From Acetobacter sp. (GTDB taxonomy: Bacteria > Pseudomonadota > Alphaproteobacteria > Acetobacterales > Acetobacteraceae), in the NCBI RefSeq assembly GCF_022483985.1, contig NZ_JAKVME010000003.1, positions 85,001 through 149,000 on the forward strand: a DNA stretch of 64,000 nucleotides, given 5' to 3'. Every line of letters starts with the position of its first letter. The stretch's first letter is position 1. The notes beneath the pieces are model-generated. The model did not search any database. It was not told where the DNA came from and worked only from the letters and a program-made list of their open reading frames with translations. Made by a program: the position numbers and the translations under genes. This document shows, piece by piece, positions 52,476-63,306 of this stretch.

Positions 52476-53990
52476 TCAGGACGCCGTGCCCCCCACGGTC
52501 AGACCCGTCATTTTCAGGGTAGGCTGCCCCACGCCGACAGGAACCCCCTGCCCCGCTTTGCCGCAGGTGCCGATTCCCGGATCAAGCGCCACATCAGAGC
52601 CAATCATGGAAATGGATGTCATCGCGTCGGCGCCATTGCCGATCAGGGTCGCCCCCTTGACCGGAGCTGTCACTTTTCCATCCTCGATCATGTAGGCTTC
52701 CGACGCCGCGAACACGAATTTTCCGGACGTGATATCGACCTGACCGCCACCGAAATTCACCGCATAGAGGCCGCGTTTTACTGAACGGATCATATCGTCA
52801 GTGCTCGCCTGGCCCGCCAGCATGAGCGTGTTGGTCATACGGGGTAGCGGCATATAGCCGTAAGACTGACGACGTCCGTTCCCTGTGGGGGCAACACCCA
52901 TCAGACGGGCATTCAGACGATCCTGAATGAAGCCTGTCAGAATACCATCCTCGATCATCACCGTTCTGCCGGAGGGCGTGCCTTCGTCATCCACCGTCAG
53001 GCTCCCGCGACGGTCAGGCAATGTGCCGTCATCCACCACCGTCACGCCGGGGCTGGCGACGCGTTTTCCCATCAGATCCGAGAACATGGATGTCTTCTTG
53101 CGGTTGAAATCGCCCTCCAGACCGTGACCGACCGCTTCATGCAGAAGAATGCCGGGCCAGCCGGAGCCCAGAACGATTTCCATTTCACCAGCCGGAGCAG
53201 GACGTGCGTCGAGATTGATCAGAGCAGTCCGCAGCGCCTCGTTCACACCATGTTGCCAGGCACTTTCCTCCAGCAGCTTCGTCACACTATAGCGACCGCC
53301 GAAGCCGTACGACCCACTTTCGCGACGGCCATCCTTCTCCACCACGACAGAGATGTTGAGACGCACCAGTGGACGGATATCCGCGACTCTCAACCCGTCC
53401 GCCCGGATGATCTGCACCGCCTGCCATTCGGACGCGATGGACGCCATCACCTGCACGACACGACTGTCCCTGCCACGCGCATAAGCGTCGATCTGCCCAA
53501 GCAGGGCGGCGCGTCGGGCGAAATCCGTTTCATGCAGCGGATTGTTGTCGCTGTAGAGGCGGGTGTTGGTCGAACGCGGAGGCGGCGTCATGACGCCGGA
53601 GCGGCCGTTTCGTACGGCGGACACCGTCTCGGCGGCCCGCTTCAGGGAGGATGTGCTGATCTCGTCGGAATGGGCAAACCCGGTTTCCTCACCCAACACG
53701 CTGCGCAGACCAAAGCCGCTGGACGTATCAAAGGACGCTGACCGGATGACACCGTCATCAAGCGCCAGCCCTTCACTTTCCCGATATTCCAGAAAGAGTT
53801 CCCCGTCTTCCATGCCTTCCAGCGCATGGGTGGTCATGCTCTCCGCTTCGTCCCGGCTCAGCCGGCCACCGGCGCGTTCGAAGAAAAGATGATCCGTCGC
53901 GGCAAGAGGCCCAAGCCCCGCCACCGAGGACTGCACGCTCTTCTCCCCGGCGGAGACGGCAACATTCCGGGTTGAGGCGGTGGACGACAT
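52476..53990 (-). CDS. tldD: Metalloprotease TldD
   Basis: 504 residues from ATG 53990. The HExxxH metal site is in LLHEAVGHGLEGDF, and the VVDDGTLPDRRGSLTVDDEG and GKFVFAASEAYMIEDGKV regions are conserved in TldD. Known: TldD pairs with TldE/PmbA to degrade unfolded or modified peptides, including microcin B17 precursor and the CcdA antitoxin. No tldE is in the window. The family member is full length. Confidence 0.93.
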   Translation of the reverse strand: MSSTASTRNVAVSAGEKSVQSSVAGLGPLAATDHLFFERAGGRLSRDEAESMTTHALEGMEDGELFLEYRESEGLALDDGVIRSASFDTSSGFGLRSVLGEETGFAHSDEISTSSLKRAAETVSAVRNGRSGVMTPPPRSTNTRLYSDNNPLHETDFARRAALLGQIDAYARGRDSRVVQVMASIASEWQAVQIIRADGLRVADIRPLVRLNISVVVEKDGRRESGSYGFGGRYSVTKLLEESAWQHGVNEALRTALINLDARPAPAGEMEIVLGSGWPGILLHEAVGHGLEGDFNRKKTSMFSDLMGKRVASPGVTVVDDGTLPDRRGSLTVDDEGTPSGRTVMIEDGILTGFIQDRLNARLMGVAPTGNGRRQSYGYMPLPRMTNTLMLAGQASTDDMIRSVKRGLYAVNFGGGQVDITSGKFVFAASEAYMIEDGKVTAPVKGATLIGNGADAMTSISMIGSDVALDPGIGTCGKAGQGVPVGVGQPTLKMTGLTVGGTAS

Positions 53991-54148
53991 GGGCAAAACT
54001 CCGGAGCAGAAAGCGGGAACGTCCTTGCGGACGTTCACCATCACGATACGTCCTCATGTCATAACCGGTTTCTTCCTGCCCGGAAAACCCGGCAGAGGTT
54101 ATTGCGTCATTATCCTTGCAGGGACCCGGTCGCACGAAAGGATTTCTC

Positions 54149-56089
54149 TTGAGGCGTTACCCTCTCTCCTTCCTCGCATATTCTCTGACCTCCAGCCTTT
54201 TCGCCTCTTTCCTGCTGTCGTCATGGCCAGTGTCTGCGCAGACCACACGGCCCGGAGACCCGGTAATGATCGCCAATTCTCACGACGACGGGACAGTCCC
54301 GCCTTCCAGCACGCCTCCCGCCGTTTTTCTGCACCCCACCATCATTCCTCCGCCTCAGGCTCCGAAGCTCCCTGCCCGGCAGGATCTGAGGCCTCCTTCG
54401 ATCGCGCTGGACGGGCTGTTCGCGGCCATCGGGAAAGCGCGCATCTTCACGGACGCGAAAGCCGCTGCGGACGCATATCCCAACCGGCCACCGGAAGAGA
54501 TACTGGCGACATGGCGCGCGCAAAGGGACGATCCGGGTTTTGACCTGAAGACCTTTGTCGCCACGTATTTCACGATTCCCGCCATCACGTCCGCGGCCTA
54601 CCAGCGCAAGCCGGGTGAAAACGTGAGAGATTACATCATGGGCATGTGGGATGTGCTGACCCGTCAGCCGGACACTCCCGTTCCCTGGTCGTCCCTTCTA
54701 CCGCTGCCGGAAAAATACGTTGTTCCCGGAGGCCGTTTTACGGAAGTCTATTACTGGGACACCTATTTCACGATGATCGGCCTGTACGAGGGTGGACGCA
54801 TTGACCTGATGCGCTCCACCTACAGGGATCTGGCTTCGCTGATTGACCGCTATGGACACATCCCGAACGGCAGCCGGACCTATTATCTCAGCCGTTCCCA
54901 GCCCGCTTTTTTCGCTCTGATGACGGACCTGCTGGCCAGTCACGACGGCAACGCGACCTACGTCAAATATCTACCCGAGTTGCAGCGTGAATATGATTAC
55001 TGGACCGACGGCGAAGCAAAGCTCGCGCCCGGTCACGCGTGGAGACATGCGGTCAGGCTGAAAGACGGCACCCTGCTGACCCGCCCGTGGGATGATCTCG
55101 ACACCCCGCGTGACGAAAGCTATCCGGAAGATATCGCCACGGCCGCCTCCACCACCCGCCCTTCCGCCGACGTCTGGCGCAACCTCCGGGCCGGATCTGA
55201 AACGGGATGGGATTTCTCGTCACGCTGGCTGATGGACCATCACACGCTTTCCACCATTCACACGACTGACCTGGTCACGATCGAAATGAGTTCGACAGTG
55301 GCCCACCTCTCAAAAACTCTTTCTCATGCCTATGATCTTTCAGGAAACAAACAGAAGGCCGCTTTCTACAAGGCCGACGCGGAGCGCCGCATGGCCGCTA
55401 TCCGCCGTGTACTGTGGGATCCGAAAAGGGGCGCCTTTTACGATTACGACTGGAAAGTCGGCAGGCTGACGGATGTTCTGTCAGCGGCAACGGCGGTCCC
55501 TCTGTTCCTGCATATCGCCACGGACCAGCAGGCACAGAGCGTCGCCAAAACTCTCAGAGAAAAACTGCTGAAACCGGGGGGACTTGTCTCAACCGATATC
55601 GCCAGCGGGCAGCAATGGGATTCACCCAACGGCTGGGCGCCGCTTCAGTGGATGGCGATCAAGGGTCTCAATCTGTATGGCGAGGATGTTCTCGCTCAGG
55701 ATATTGCGCAACGCTGGATGGAGCGCGTTATCGGCACTTACGAAAAAAGCGGTGTTCTTCTTGAAAAATACGATGTGGTCAATCCTGAAATCAGTCCGAC
55801 CGGAGGAGCAGGCGGTGGCGAATATCCGATGCAGATCGGCTTCGGATGGACCAATGGCACGCTGCTTGGATTGATGAACCGTTATCCTCAGGTCGCGCAG
55901 CATATTCTGGGTGAATATCCGTTCGCAGGGCAGGCTTCCAGAAACGATTCTCCGCCGGGGAGCGGGCCTGCCGTAAAACAGCAGTCGATCCCCCTGACGA
56001 CAAGACAAACGCTTTCCCCCTCCTCCCGCCACGACAATACGGCCTCTCATGAAGCATCTAAAAATGGAAAAGGTCAGGAAAACCCGTAG
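54149..56089 (+). CDS. treA: Periplasmic trehalase (GH37)
   Basis: 646 residues from TTG 54149, chosen because AAAGGA lies 6 bp upstream and MRRYPLSFLAYSLTSSLFAS then forms a proper signal peptide ending near PVSA. GH37 signatures: PGGRFTEVYYWDTYF and QWDSPNGWAPLQ; catalytic acids are expected in LRAGSETGWDFSSRW and in the LEKYDV segment. It hydrolyses trehalose to two glucoses in the periplasm. The last 60 residues are low-complexity Ser/Pro/Gln. The stop codon lies inside the terminator hairpin. Confidence 0.93.
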   Translation: MRRYPLSFLAYSLTSSLFASFLLSSWPVSAQTTRPGDPVMIANSHDDGTVPPSSTPPAVFLHPTIIPPPQAPKLPARQDLRPPSIALDGLFAAIGKARIFTDAKAAADAYPNRPPEEILATWRAQRDDPGFDLKTFVATYFTIPAITSAAYQRKPGENVRDYIMGMWDVLTRQPDTPVPWSSLLPLPEKYVVPGGRFTEVYYWDTYFTMIGLYEGGRIDLMRSTYRDLASLIDRYGHIPNGSRTYYLSRSQPAFFALMTDLLASHDGNATYVKYLPELQREYDYWTDGEAKLAPGHAWRHAVRLKDGTLLTRPWDDLDTPRDESYPEDIATAASTTRPSADVWRNLRAGSETGWDFSSRWLMDHHTLSTIHTTDLVTIEMSSTVAHLSKTLSHAYDLSGNKQKAAFYKADAERRMAAIRRVLWDPKRGAFYDYDWKVGRLTDVLSAATAVPLFLHIATDQQAQSVAKTLREKLLKPGGLVSTDIASGQQWDSPNGWAPLQWMAIKGLNLYGEDVLAQDIAQRWMERVIGTYEKSGVLLEKYDVVNPEISPTGGAGGGEYPMQIGFGWTNGTLLGLMNRYPQVAQHILGEYPFAGQASRNDSPPGSGPAVKQQSIPLTTRQTLSPSSRHDNTASHEASKNGKGQENP

Positions 56090-56101
56090 GTTTTCCTGAC
56101 C
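56072..56101 (+). terminator. Hairpin overlapping the treA stop codon
   Basis: Perfect arms GGTCAGGAAAACC and GGTTTTCCTGACC with a 4-base loop; the TAG stop at 56087-56089 is within it. No T run follows, so it may be a convergence barrier or an mRNA-stabilising structure. Confidence 0.6.
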
Positions 56102-56161
56102 TCATACACTCAGTCTTTCTTTCCCCTGACAGGCAGTCAGGTGACCTGAAGAACGACGCTT

Positions 56162-57310
56162 TCAGGTCCGGCCTTCAAAGAAGTCCTTCACGCGCGAGAA
56201 AAATCCCGCATGTTCGGGACTGCTTTTCACGTGCTCGCCCGCTTCCTTTTCAAACTCTTCCAGAAGCTCCTTCTGGCGTTTGGAAAGATTCTGCGGCGTC
56301 TCTACGACGACCTGCACATACATGTCGCCCCGTGACGAAGACCGCAGAACGGAGAAGCCTTTTCCTCTCAGCCTGAAATGCTCGCCACTCTGCGTTCCAG
56401 CCGGGATTTTCACACTGGCGCGACCACCGTCAACAACGGGCACCTCAACATCAGTGCCAAGAGCAGCCTGCGCCATGCGCAGCGGCACGCGACAGTAAAT
56501 GTTGGACCCGTCACGCTGGAACAGTTCGCTGGCCTGAACCGCGATATGGACATAGAGATCACCTGACGGCGCTCCCTTGCCGCCGGACTGACCTTCTCCG
56601 GACAGCCTGATGCGCGTGCCATCCTCGACACCGGCGGGAATGGCGATTTCCAGCGTGCGGGGCTTTTCCACCGTTCCGACACCGCGACAGTCCGGGCATG
56701 GGTCCTTGATGACCCTGCCCGCACCATGGCAGCTCGGGCAGGGCCGTTCGACCACAAAGAATCCCTGCTGAGCACGGACCTTGCCCGCGCCGTGACAGCT
56801 CGGACACACCTCGACACCGGCGTCCTTGTCCTTCGATCCTGTGCCGTCACAGGATTCGCACATGACACGGGTCTTGATCGTGATGGATTTTTTGACGCCG
56901 CTGAAAGCTTCCGCCAGCGAGATTTCAACCTGCGTCTGGATATCGGCGCCCGCGCTGCGTCCGCCACCGCTGCCACGGCGACCGCCCATCATGTCGCCGA
57001 ACATCTGCTCGAAGATGTCGCCCAGACCGCCTCCGGCAAACCCGCCACCGAAGTCGAAGCCTCCGGGACCGCCACCACCGCCCTCGAACGCCGCATGACC
57101 GAACCGGTCATAGGCCGCACGCTTTTCGGCGTCTTTCAGAACGTCATAGGCTTCGCTGATCTGCTTGAAGCGCTCTTCCGCTGACGCATCTCCGGCATTG
57201 CGATCCGGATGATATTTCATGGCCAGCTTGCGGTACGCTTTTTTCAGTTCGTCAGAGGACACTTCTCGCGTGACTTCCAGAACAGCGTAATAATCAAGTT
57301 TCGTGGCCAT
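56162..57310 (-). CDS. dnaJ: Chaperone DnaJ (Hsp40)
   Basis: 382 residues from ATG 57310, with GAGGAAA upstream. The J domain has the HPD motif in MKYHPDRN. A Gly/Phe-rich linker follows, then four zinc-finger repeats ([16 protein letters not shown] twice, CPDCRGVG) and the C-terminal substrate domains. It stimulates DnaK ATPase. It lies 170 bp downstream of dnaK with a hairpin between. Confidence 0.97.
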   Translation of the reverse strand: MATKLDYYAVLEVTREVSSDELKKAYRKLAMKYHPDRNAGDASAEERFKQISEAYDVLKDAEKRAAYDRFGHAAFEGGGGGPGGFDFGGGFAGGGLGDIFEQMFGDMMGGRRGSGGGRSAGADIQTQVEISLAEAFSGVKKSITIKTRVMCESCDGTGSKDKDAGVEVCPSCHGAGKVRAQQGFFVVERPCPSCHGAGRVIKDPCPDCRGVGTVEKPRTLEIAIPAGVEDGTRIRLSGEGQSGGKGAPSGDLYVHIAVQASELFQRDGSNIYCRVPLRMAQAALGTDVEVPVVDGGRASVKIPAGTQSGEHFRLRGKGFSVLRSSSRGDMYVQVVVETPQNLSKRQKELLEEFEKEAGEHVKSSPEHAGFFSRVKDFFEGRT

Positions 57311-57379
57311 TGATTTCCTCGTAAGCGGGCTCCCTCTCACATGCGTCACACAGGATGCCTGGAGGGTATAAAAGACAAC

Positions 57380-57404
57380 GCCCGCCCCAATGCTTGGAGC
57401 GGGC
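57380..57404 (-). terminator. Hairpin between dnaK and dnaJ
   Basis: GCCCGC and GCGGGC arms extended by CCCAA/TTGGA around a short loop. On the minus strand it is followed by GTTGTCTTTT. It may partly terminate dnaK transcripts, lowering dnaJ expression relative to dnaK. Confidence 0.6.
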
Positions 57405-57479
57405 GCCTTGAAGATACGGCGTTTCTACCTTGCAGGGTAAGACCGGTTTCATCCGGTCCCCCTGTCAGAACAGGTCCGC

Positions 57480-59384
57480 TCAGGCCTTCTTATTGTCGTC
57501 GATTTCTTCAAAATCGGCGTCAACGACCTTGTCGTCCGACTTCGCGCCCCCGGCGGCGGCACCCTCGGCACCATCAGCCTGCTCGGCCTTGTAGACGGCC
57601 TCGCCAATCTTCATCGCCGCCTGTGTCAGACGCTCGGACGCGGCCTTGACGGCTTCCGCATCGGAACCTTCAAGAGCCGACTTGACTGCGGCAACAGCGC
57701 TTTCCGCTTCGCTACGGTCAGCGGCCGGAACCTTGTCGCCAGCCTCAGCAAGAGACTTCTCAACCTGATTGACCAGACCCTCGGCGTTGTTGCGGGCTTC
57801 AACCGCTTCACGCTTCGCCTTGTCAGCCGTTGCGTTTGCCTCGGCGTCCTTGACCATCTTGTCGATATCGGCATCGGACAGACCACCAGAAGCCTGGATC
57901 TTGATCTGCTGTTCCTTGCCGGTCGCCTTGTCCTTGGCGGAGACGGAGACGATACCGTTCGCGTCGATATCGAAGGTCACTTCGATCTGCGGCACGCCAC
58001 GAGGAGACGGAGCGATGCCGGTCAGGTCGAAGTTGCCCAGCAGCTTGTTGTCAGCCGCCATCTCACGCTCGCCCTGATAGACCTTGATGGTCACGGCGCT
58101 CTGGTTGTCTTCAGCCGTGGAGAAAGTCTGGCTCTTCTTGGTCGGGATGGTCGTGTTGCGGTCGATCAGACGGGTGAACACGCCACCCAGCGTCTCGATG
58201 CCCAGCGACAGCGGCGTCACGTCGAGAAGCAGAACGTCCTTCACGTCGCCTTTCAGGACCGCGCCCTGAATGGCCGCACCGATCGCCACGACTTCGTCGG
58301 GGTTGACGTTACGAGCAGGCTCCTTGCCGAAGAACTCCTTAACCGCCTCGATGACCTTCGGCATACGGGTCATGCCGCCGACGAGGATGACTTCGTCGAT
58401 CTGGGAACCGTTCAGGCCAGCGTCCTTCAGGGCAGCCTTGCAAGGCTCCATCGTGCGGGCGATCAGGTCGTCAACAAGGCTTTCCAGCTTTGCACGAGTA
58501 AGCTTCACCACGAGGTGCTTCGGACCGGAAGCGTCAGCCGTGATGAACGGCAGGTTGATCTCGGTCTCCTTGGAGGAAGACAGCTCGATCTTTGCTTTTT
58601 CAGCAGCTTCCTTCAGGCGCTGCAAAGCCAGCTTGTCGGACTTCAGGTCGATGCCCTGATCCCGCTTGAACTCGCTGGCGAGGAAGTCGATGATCCGGTT
58701 GTCGAAGTCTTCACCGCCGAGGAACGTGTCACCGTTGGTGGACTTCACCTCGATCACGCCATCGGAGATTTCGAGGACCGACACGTCGAAAGTGCCGCCG
58801 CCAAGGTCATAGACCGCAACCGTGCCGCCGTTCTTCTTCTCAAGGCCATAGGCCAGAGCAGCAGCCGTCGGCTCGTTGATGATACGCAGCACTTCGAGAC
58901 CGGCGATCCGGCCGGCGTCTTTCGTTGCCTGACGCTGGGCGTCGTTGAAGTAAGCCGGAACCGTGATGACGGCCTGGGTCACTTTCTCACCGAGATAGGA
59001 CTCGGCGGTTTCCTTCATCTTGCCAAGCACGAAAGCCGCGATCTGTGAGGGCGCATACCCCTTGCCACGCGCTTCGACCCATGCGTCGCCGTTGTCACCC
59101 TTCACGATGGAATAGGGAACGAGCTCCTTGTCCTTCTGGACGGTCGCATCGTCAAAACGGCGACCGATCAGGCGCTTCACGGCATACAGCGTGTTGGTCG
59201 GGTTAGTGACAGCCTGACGCTTCGCGGCCTGTCCGACGAGCATTTCACCACCTTCGGTGAACGCCACCATCGACGGCGTCGTGCGTGCGCCTTCGCTGTT
59301 CTCGATAACCTTTGTCTCGTTCCCCTCGCGGATCGCCACGCAGGAGTTGGTCGTTCCAAGGTCAATACCGATGACTTTACTCAT
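57480..59384 (-). CDS. dnaK: Chaperone DnaK (Hsp70)
   Basis: 634 residues from ATG 59384. ATPase signatures [30 protein letters not shown] and [12 protein letters not shown] are present, then the substrate-binding domain and a C-terminal lid ending in an acidic DFEEIDDN tail. A sigma-32 promoter lies at 59493-59521. Confidence 0.98.
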   Translation of the reverse strand: MSKVIGIDLGTTNSCVAIREGNETKVIENSEGARTTPSMVAFTEGGEMLVGQAAKRQAVTNPTNTLYAVKRLIGRRFDDATVQKDKELVPYSIVKGDNGDAWVEARGKGYAPSQIAAFVLGKMKETAESYLGEKVTQAVITVPAYFNDAQRQATKDAGRIAGLEVLRIINEPTAAALAYGLEKKNGGTVAVYDLGGGTFDVSVLEISDGVIEVKSTNGDTFLGGEDFDNRIIDFLASEFKRDQGIDLKSDKLALQRLKEAAEKAKIELSSSKETEINLPFITADASGPKHLVVKLTRAKLESLVDDLIARTMEPCKAALKDAGLNGSQIDEVILVGGMTRMPKVIEAVKEFFGKEPARNVNPDEVVAIGAAIQGAVLKGDVKDVLLLDVTPLSLGIETLGGVFTRLIDRNTTIPTKKSQTFSTAEDNQSAVTIKVYQGEREMAADNKLLGNFDLTGIAPSPRGVPQIEVTFDIDANGIVSVSAKDKATGKEQQIKIQASGGLSDADIDKMVKDAEANATADKAKREAVEARNNAEGLVNQVEKSLAEAGDKVPAADRSEAESAVAAVKSALEGSDAEAVKAASERLTQAAMKIGEAVYKAEQADGAEGAAAGGAKSDDKVVDADFEEIDDNKKA

Positions 59385-59492
59385 ATAATTCAATCCTCTT
59401 TCAGCGGTCGCACCCAGCCCGAAGCACCGGAGACGGCCCTTATTTCAATAGTCTGCCACACATGACGGCTGACCACATCATCTTTGAATCCG

Positions 59493-59521
59493 ATGTAGGA
59501 GCCTCATGCCGGGCTTTCAAG
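59493..59521 (-). promoter_or_regulatory. Heat-shock (sigma-32) promoter of dnaK
   Basis: On the minus strand CTTGAA, 16 bp, CCTACAT: a close match to the alphaproteobacterial RpoH consensus (CTTGAA, about 17 bp, CYTATNT). It lies about 110 bp before the dnaK start. Confidence 0.8.
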
Positions 59522-59553
59522 AGTTTCCGCTCCCGAAATCAGGCACTCGCGAC

Positions 59554-60183
59554 TCAGTTCTTGGCGACGACAACCATGGCGGGCTTCAGGAGACGGCCAT
59601 GCAGTGTCCATGTCGGTGTCCAGGCCTGAATGACCGTGCCGGACTCATGCTCGGCGCTGGGCTGTTCGGCCATGGCCTGATGATGATTGGCGTCAAAAGC
59701 CTGTCCCGAAGGATCGTTGCAGACAACACCATGACGTTCGAGAATGGACAGGAAGGAACGCTCCGTGCCTTCAATGCCTTCACGCATCTTGGTGATGATG
59801 CTGTCCTCGTCCTCCGCTTTCGGGGGCAGGCTGGCAAGGCCGCGCTTGAGGTTTTCCGCGGCCTCGACAACGTCGCGCGCGAATTTCTGCACGGCGTACT
59901 GACGCGCATCCTCGATCTCGCGCTTGGTGCGCGTCCGGAGATTCTGCATCTCGGCTTCCGAGCGCATCCATTTGTCGTGCTCTTCAGCGAGCTGGGCCTC
60001 CAGCTCCTTGATCCGGCTGCTGGCTGCGCTCATCACATCATCAGTCGAAGACGTCTGCTCATCAGCCGCCGCGTCTCCATGAACGGAGGAGTGGTGCTCG
60101 TTGAGGTCTGTCGCCGCCTCATCCGCTGGCGATCCGGCCTCGTGGGTGTCTGTCATGTTCGTCATGGGGTAAGAATTAGGCAT
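59554..60183 (-). CDS. grpE: Nucleotide exchange factor GrpE
   Basis: 209 residues if started at ATG 60183; other in-frame starts at 60246, 60165 and 60156 are equally possible as none has a good ribosome site. An acidic N-terminus precedes the long coiled coil (IKELEAQLAEEHDKWMRSEAEMQNLRTRTKREI) and the compact head with FDANHHQAM and VIQAWTPTWTLHGRLLKPAMV. It releases ADP from DnaK. The order grpE-dnaK-dnaJ is on one strand. Confidence 0.95.
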   Translation of the reverse strand: MPNSYPMTNMTDTHEAGSPADEAATDLNEHHSSVHGDAAADEQTSSTDDVMSAASSRIKELEAQLAEEHDKWMRSEAEMQNLRTRTKREIEDARQYAVQKFARDVVEAAENLKRGLASLPPKAEDEDSIITKMREGIEGTERSFLSILERHGVVCNDPSGQAFDANHHQAMAEQPSAEHESGTVIQAWTPTWTLHGRLLKPAMVVVAKN

Positions 60184-60470
60184 CCTCAGAGCAATCGACA
60201 AGAAGGCAGACCGGACGAATTTCGTGTTCAGCCAGTCGTCGGACACATTTCTATCGCCCCCTGAATACCCAGACTGCCCGCCGAATGGTTAAATTTTGGT
60301 TTCATTATTTATCTTTCTCACCAGCATTAATCCCCGGACCATACTAAAAATAAAACGCTGGCCGCTTTCCCCCGGTAGCCCGACAAGGCAGACCCGGCTA
60401 TCATCGGTTCAGTTTGCTCTTGATGAAGCCACAGAACGGGTGCGCCAGCGCCCCGGAGGGAATCGATTTC

Positions 60471-61178
60471 GTGACAGAAAAACAGACGATTGCGCTGGTC
60501 GATGATGATCGCAACATCCTGACCTCTGTCCAGATGACGCTGGAAGCCGAGGGATACGCCGTAAGAACCTTCATTGACGGCGAACAGGCTCTTCAGGATC
60601 TGACCAGCCGCCCGGTCGATCTGGCCGTGCTTGACATCAAGATGCCGCGCATGGACGGCATGGAGCTTCTGCAGCGCCTCCGCGCCCGCTCCAATCTGCC
60701 CATCATCTTCCTGTCCTCCAAGGACGAGGAAGTCGATCAGTTGATGGGGCTGCGGCTGGGCGCGGACGATTACATCACGAAACCCTTTTCCCAGCGGCTT
60801 CTGATCGAGCGCATCCGTGCGCTCCTGCGCCGCAACGATGTCAATCGCGCCGAAGCCGCCGGAGAAATCACCAGCAACACGCTGGTACGCGGCGACCTTA
60901 CTCTTGATGAGGCCCGTCACCGCTGTCAGTGGAAAGGCACGGACGTACCTCTGACGGTCACCGAGTTCCTGCTGGTCAAGGCGCTTGCCTCCCGCCCCGG
61001 TCTGGTCAAATCCCGCGACCAGCTGATCGACGCGGCCTACGGAGACAACATCTATGTCGATGACAGGACCATCGACAGTCACATCAAGCGCGTGCGGAAA
61101 AAATTCCGGCAGGTCGATGACGCCTTCAACCAGATCGAAACGCTGTACGGCATCGGCTATCGCTACAAGGAAGACTGA
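60471..61178 (+). CDS. chvI: Response regulator ChvI (OmpR type)
   Basis: 235 residues from GTG 60471. The receiver domain has IALVDDDRN (acid pocket), the phospho-acceptor Asp in [13 protein letters not shown] and [18 protein letters not shown] (Lys). The winged-helix DNA-binding domain ends in [17 protein letters not shown]. With ChvG it controls envelope, acid-stress and exopolysaccharide genes in Alphaproteobacteria. chvG follows after 26 bp. Confidence 0.93.
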   Translation: MTEKQTIALVDDDRNILTSVQMTLEAEGYAVRTFIDGEQALQDLTSRPVDLAVLDIKMPRMDGMELLQRLRARSNLPIIFLSSKDEEVDQLMGLRLGADDYITKPFSQRLLIERIRALLRRNDVNRAEAAGEITSNTLVRGDLTLDEARHRCQWKGTDVPLTVTEFLLVKALASRPGLVKSRDQLIDAAYGDNIYVDDRTIDSHIKRVRKKFRQVDDAFNQIETLYGIGYRYKED

Positions 61179-61204
61179 GCCATGAGGCAGGCAGGGGAAG
61201 AGCG

Positions 61205-63169
61205 GTGATCACGCCACCGGAAGGCGGTCCTCACCGGAAGATCTCCCTTCCCGCCAGCCTGACCCATCTGTCGGACGAGATCAGGAAACTGACGCGGTCG
61301 AAGCCGGAGCTTCCAGCCCCTGTCGTGTACGCTCTCACCTTCTGCCGGCGGACACTCCTGAGAACCGCGACCTTTCTGTCCACCAGACAGCGTGACGCCG
61401 ACACCCCCAAACGGCTGATCTCGCCGCTGATGCGGCGTATCCTGCTGGTCAATATCCTGCCACTCGCCGTTTTCGGCATGACGCTGCTGTTCCTCAACCA
61501 GTTCCGGAACAGCCTGCTATCCGCCGAGGTCGGTGCGCTGCGGGAACAGGCGCGCATCTATGCCGGCGCTCTCGGCCAGAGCGCCGTCACCCAGAATCCG
61601 GTCAGCCGTTCACGGCGCGACCCGGCCCTTCCCGCCGAGGCCTACACCCTCGAACCCGGCCTGACGCGCCCGCTCCTGCTGCGTCTCACAGAGCCCAGCC
61701 CCAGAGCCGATGCACGTGTCTATTCACCTGACGGGCAACTGATCGCCGACAGCCAGCAGGAAAAGCTGGCGCACCACATTGCAGGCAATCCATTGCTGCC
61801 GTCGGCGGCGGATGTGGAGAAGGTTCCGTCGCAGGAAAACACCGCCGTTTCCCCGCCCCATCCCGGCATCCTGCAATCCGTGATGAATTTTCTCGTCGGC
61901 GGCGTGGATGATGGTCCCCTGAAGGATGACGGCCATCCCCACCACCAGAACGCTCCCCCATCAAACGACCACTCATTCGACGATGGTGAAACGCCGCCCT
62001 ACATCCGCCGGACGGAAAACCACACGCTGGTCATCACCATCGCCGAGCCGGTCATTCATGACGGACAGACTGTCGGCATTCTGCAACTGACCCGAACGGG
62101 TGAGACGATTGACACATCGCTCTTCAAAATCCGTTCCTCCATCCTGTCGCTTTTCCTGCTGGCCATGGCGATCATGGTCCTGCTCTCGTGGTATCTGTCG
62201 CTGACCATCGCGCGCCCTCTGCTGCGCCTCGCCGCCTCCGCGCATATCATGCGGGAAAGCTCGGGACGTTCCGGCACCGTGCCCAGCAGCCTGCTGGGCC
62301 GCAGCGATGAGATCGGCGATCTTGCCCGGGCGCTTCAGGACAGCACACAGGCCCTGTGGACACGCATGGATGCGATCGAGCGCTTCGCGGCCGATGTGTC
62401 CCACGAGATCAAGAACCCGCTGACATCCATCCGCTCAGCCATTGAGACGCTTCTCCGCATCGACGATGTAGAACGCCAGCGGCGGCTTCTGACCATCATC
62501 GCGGAAGATGTCCGAAGGCTTGATCGGCTGATTACCGATATCTCTGACGCCAGCCGACTGGATGCTGAACTCTCACGCGCCCGCGCAACGCCTGTGGCGG
62601 TAGGGCCACTGCTCGCCCTTCTCGCCGAGATTCATCAGTCCACCCGCAAACCTGAACAGCCTGAGATCAGCGTGAGTGTTCAGGATGACACGTCCGCGCA
62701 TCCGCTCCGGGCTCTGGCGGTCGAGGACCGGCTTGTGCAGGTCCTCCGCAATCTGATCGGCAACGCCATTTCCTTCTCGCCGCCCAATGGCCACATCTGG
62801 CTGGACGCTCACGCGGCCGGGCCTTTTGTGGAACTGTCGGTCTCTGATGAGGGACCGGGCATTCCGGCTTCGAAGCTGGATTCCGTCTTTAACCGCTTCT
62901 ATTCCGAGCGTCCGAAATCGGAACATTTCGGCCAGCATTCCGGCCTTGGTCTTTCCATCAGCAGACAGATCATTCAGGCGCTTAAAGGCACCATCCGGGC
63001 GGAAAACCGGATGGATTCCACAGGCAGGGTGCTGGGCGCCCGCTTTGTGATCCACCTCCCCCAATCCGAGACTTCGACCAGCCGTGAACATGGGGGAGAG
63101 TCGATCGGCCACGCAAAACCCGATCGGCGGCTCCCGCCTCCACCGGAAACAAGACCTTCGAACACTTGA
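61205..63169 (+). CDS. chvG: Sensor histidine kinase ChvG
   Basis: 654 residues from GTG 61205. First membrane helix ILLVNILPLAVFGMTLLFL, a periplasmic sensor domain of about 230 residues, second helix SSILSLFLLAMAIMVLLSWY, then HAMP, the H-box ADVSHEIKNPLTSIRS and the N, G1 and G2 boxes (LRNLIGNAISFS, DEGPGIP, GLGLSIS). The periplasmic domain has an extra hydrophilic loop rich in His, Asp and Pro (about residues 238-263). It senses acid or envelope stress in relatives and phosphorylates ChvI. Confidence 0.93.
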   Translation: MITPPEGGPHRKISLPASLTHLSDEIRKLTRSKPELPAPVVYALTFCRRTLLRTATFLSTRQRDADTPKRLISPLMRRILLVNILPLAVFGMTLLFLNQFRNSLLSAEVGALREQARIYAGALGQSAVTQNPVSRSRRDPALPAEAYTLEPGLTRPLLLRLTEPSPRADARVYSPDGQLIADSQQEKLAHHIAGNPLLPSAADVEKVPSQENTAVSPPHPGILQSVMNFLVGGVDDGPLKDDGHPHHQNAPPSNDHSFDDGETPPYIRRTENHTLVITIAEPVIHDGQTVGILQLTRTGETIDTSLFKIRSSILSLFLLAMAIMVLLSWYLSLTIARPLLRLAASAHIMRESSGRSGTVPSSLLGRSDEIGDLARALQDSTQALWTRMDAIERFAADVSHEIKNPLTSIRSAIETLLRIDDVERQRRLLTIIAEDVRRLDRLITDISDASRLDAELSRARATPVAVGPLLALLAEIHQSTRKPEQPEISVSVQDDTSAHPLRALAVEDRLVQVLRNLIGNAISFSPPNGHIWLDAHAAGPFVELSVSDEGPGIPASKLDSVFNRFYSERPKSEHFGQHSGLGLSISRQIIQALKGTIRAENRMDSTGRVLGARFVIHLPQSETSTSREHGGESIGHAKPDRRLPPPPETRPSNT

Positions 63170-63306
63170 GAGGAAAGTATCCGATGAGCGTTCGCTTGTG
63201 TGTCGCGACAACGTTTCGGACGGTTACCTTACCCCATAGAATCTTCTGCGATCAGGTTATCTCGGACCACGCCTTTCTGGCTGCTTCTTCCCGCCGGGAA
63301 AAGTGA

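Noticed and set aside
52114-52695. 193-residue plus-strand open frame
   Set aside because: Its second half is antisense to tldD and its Pro/Ser-rich translation shows no family pattern.
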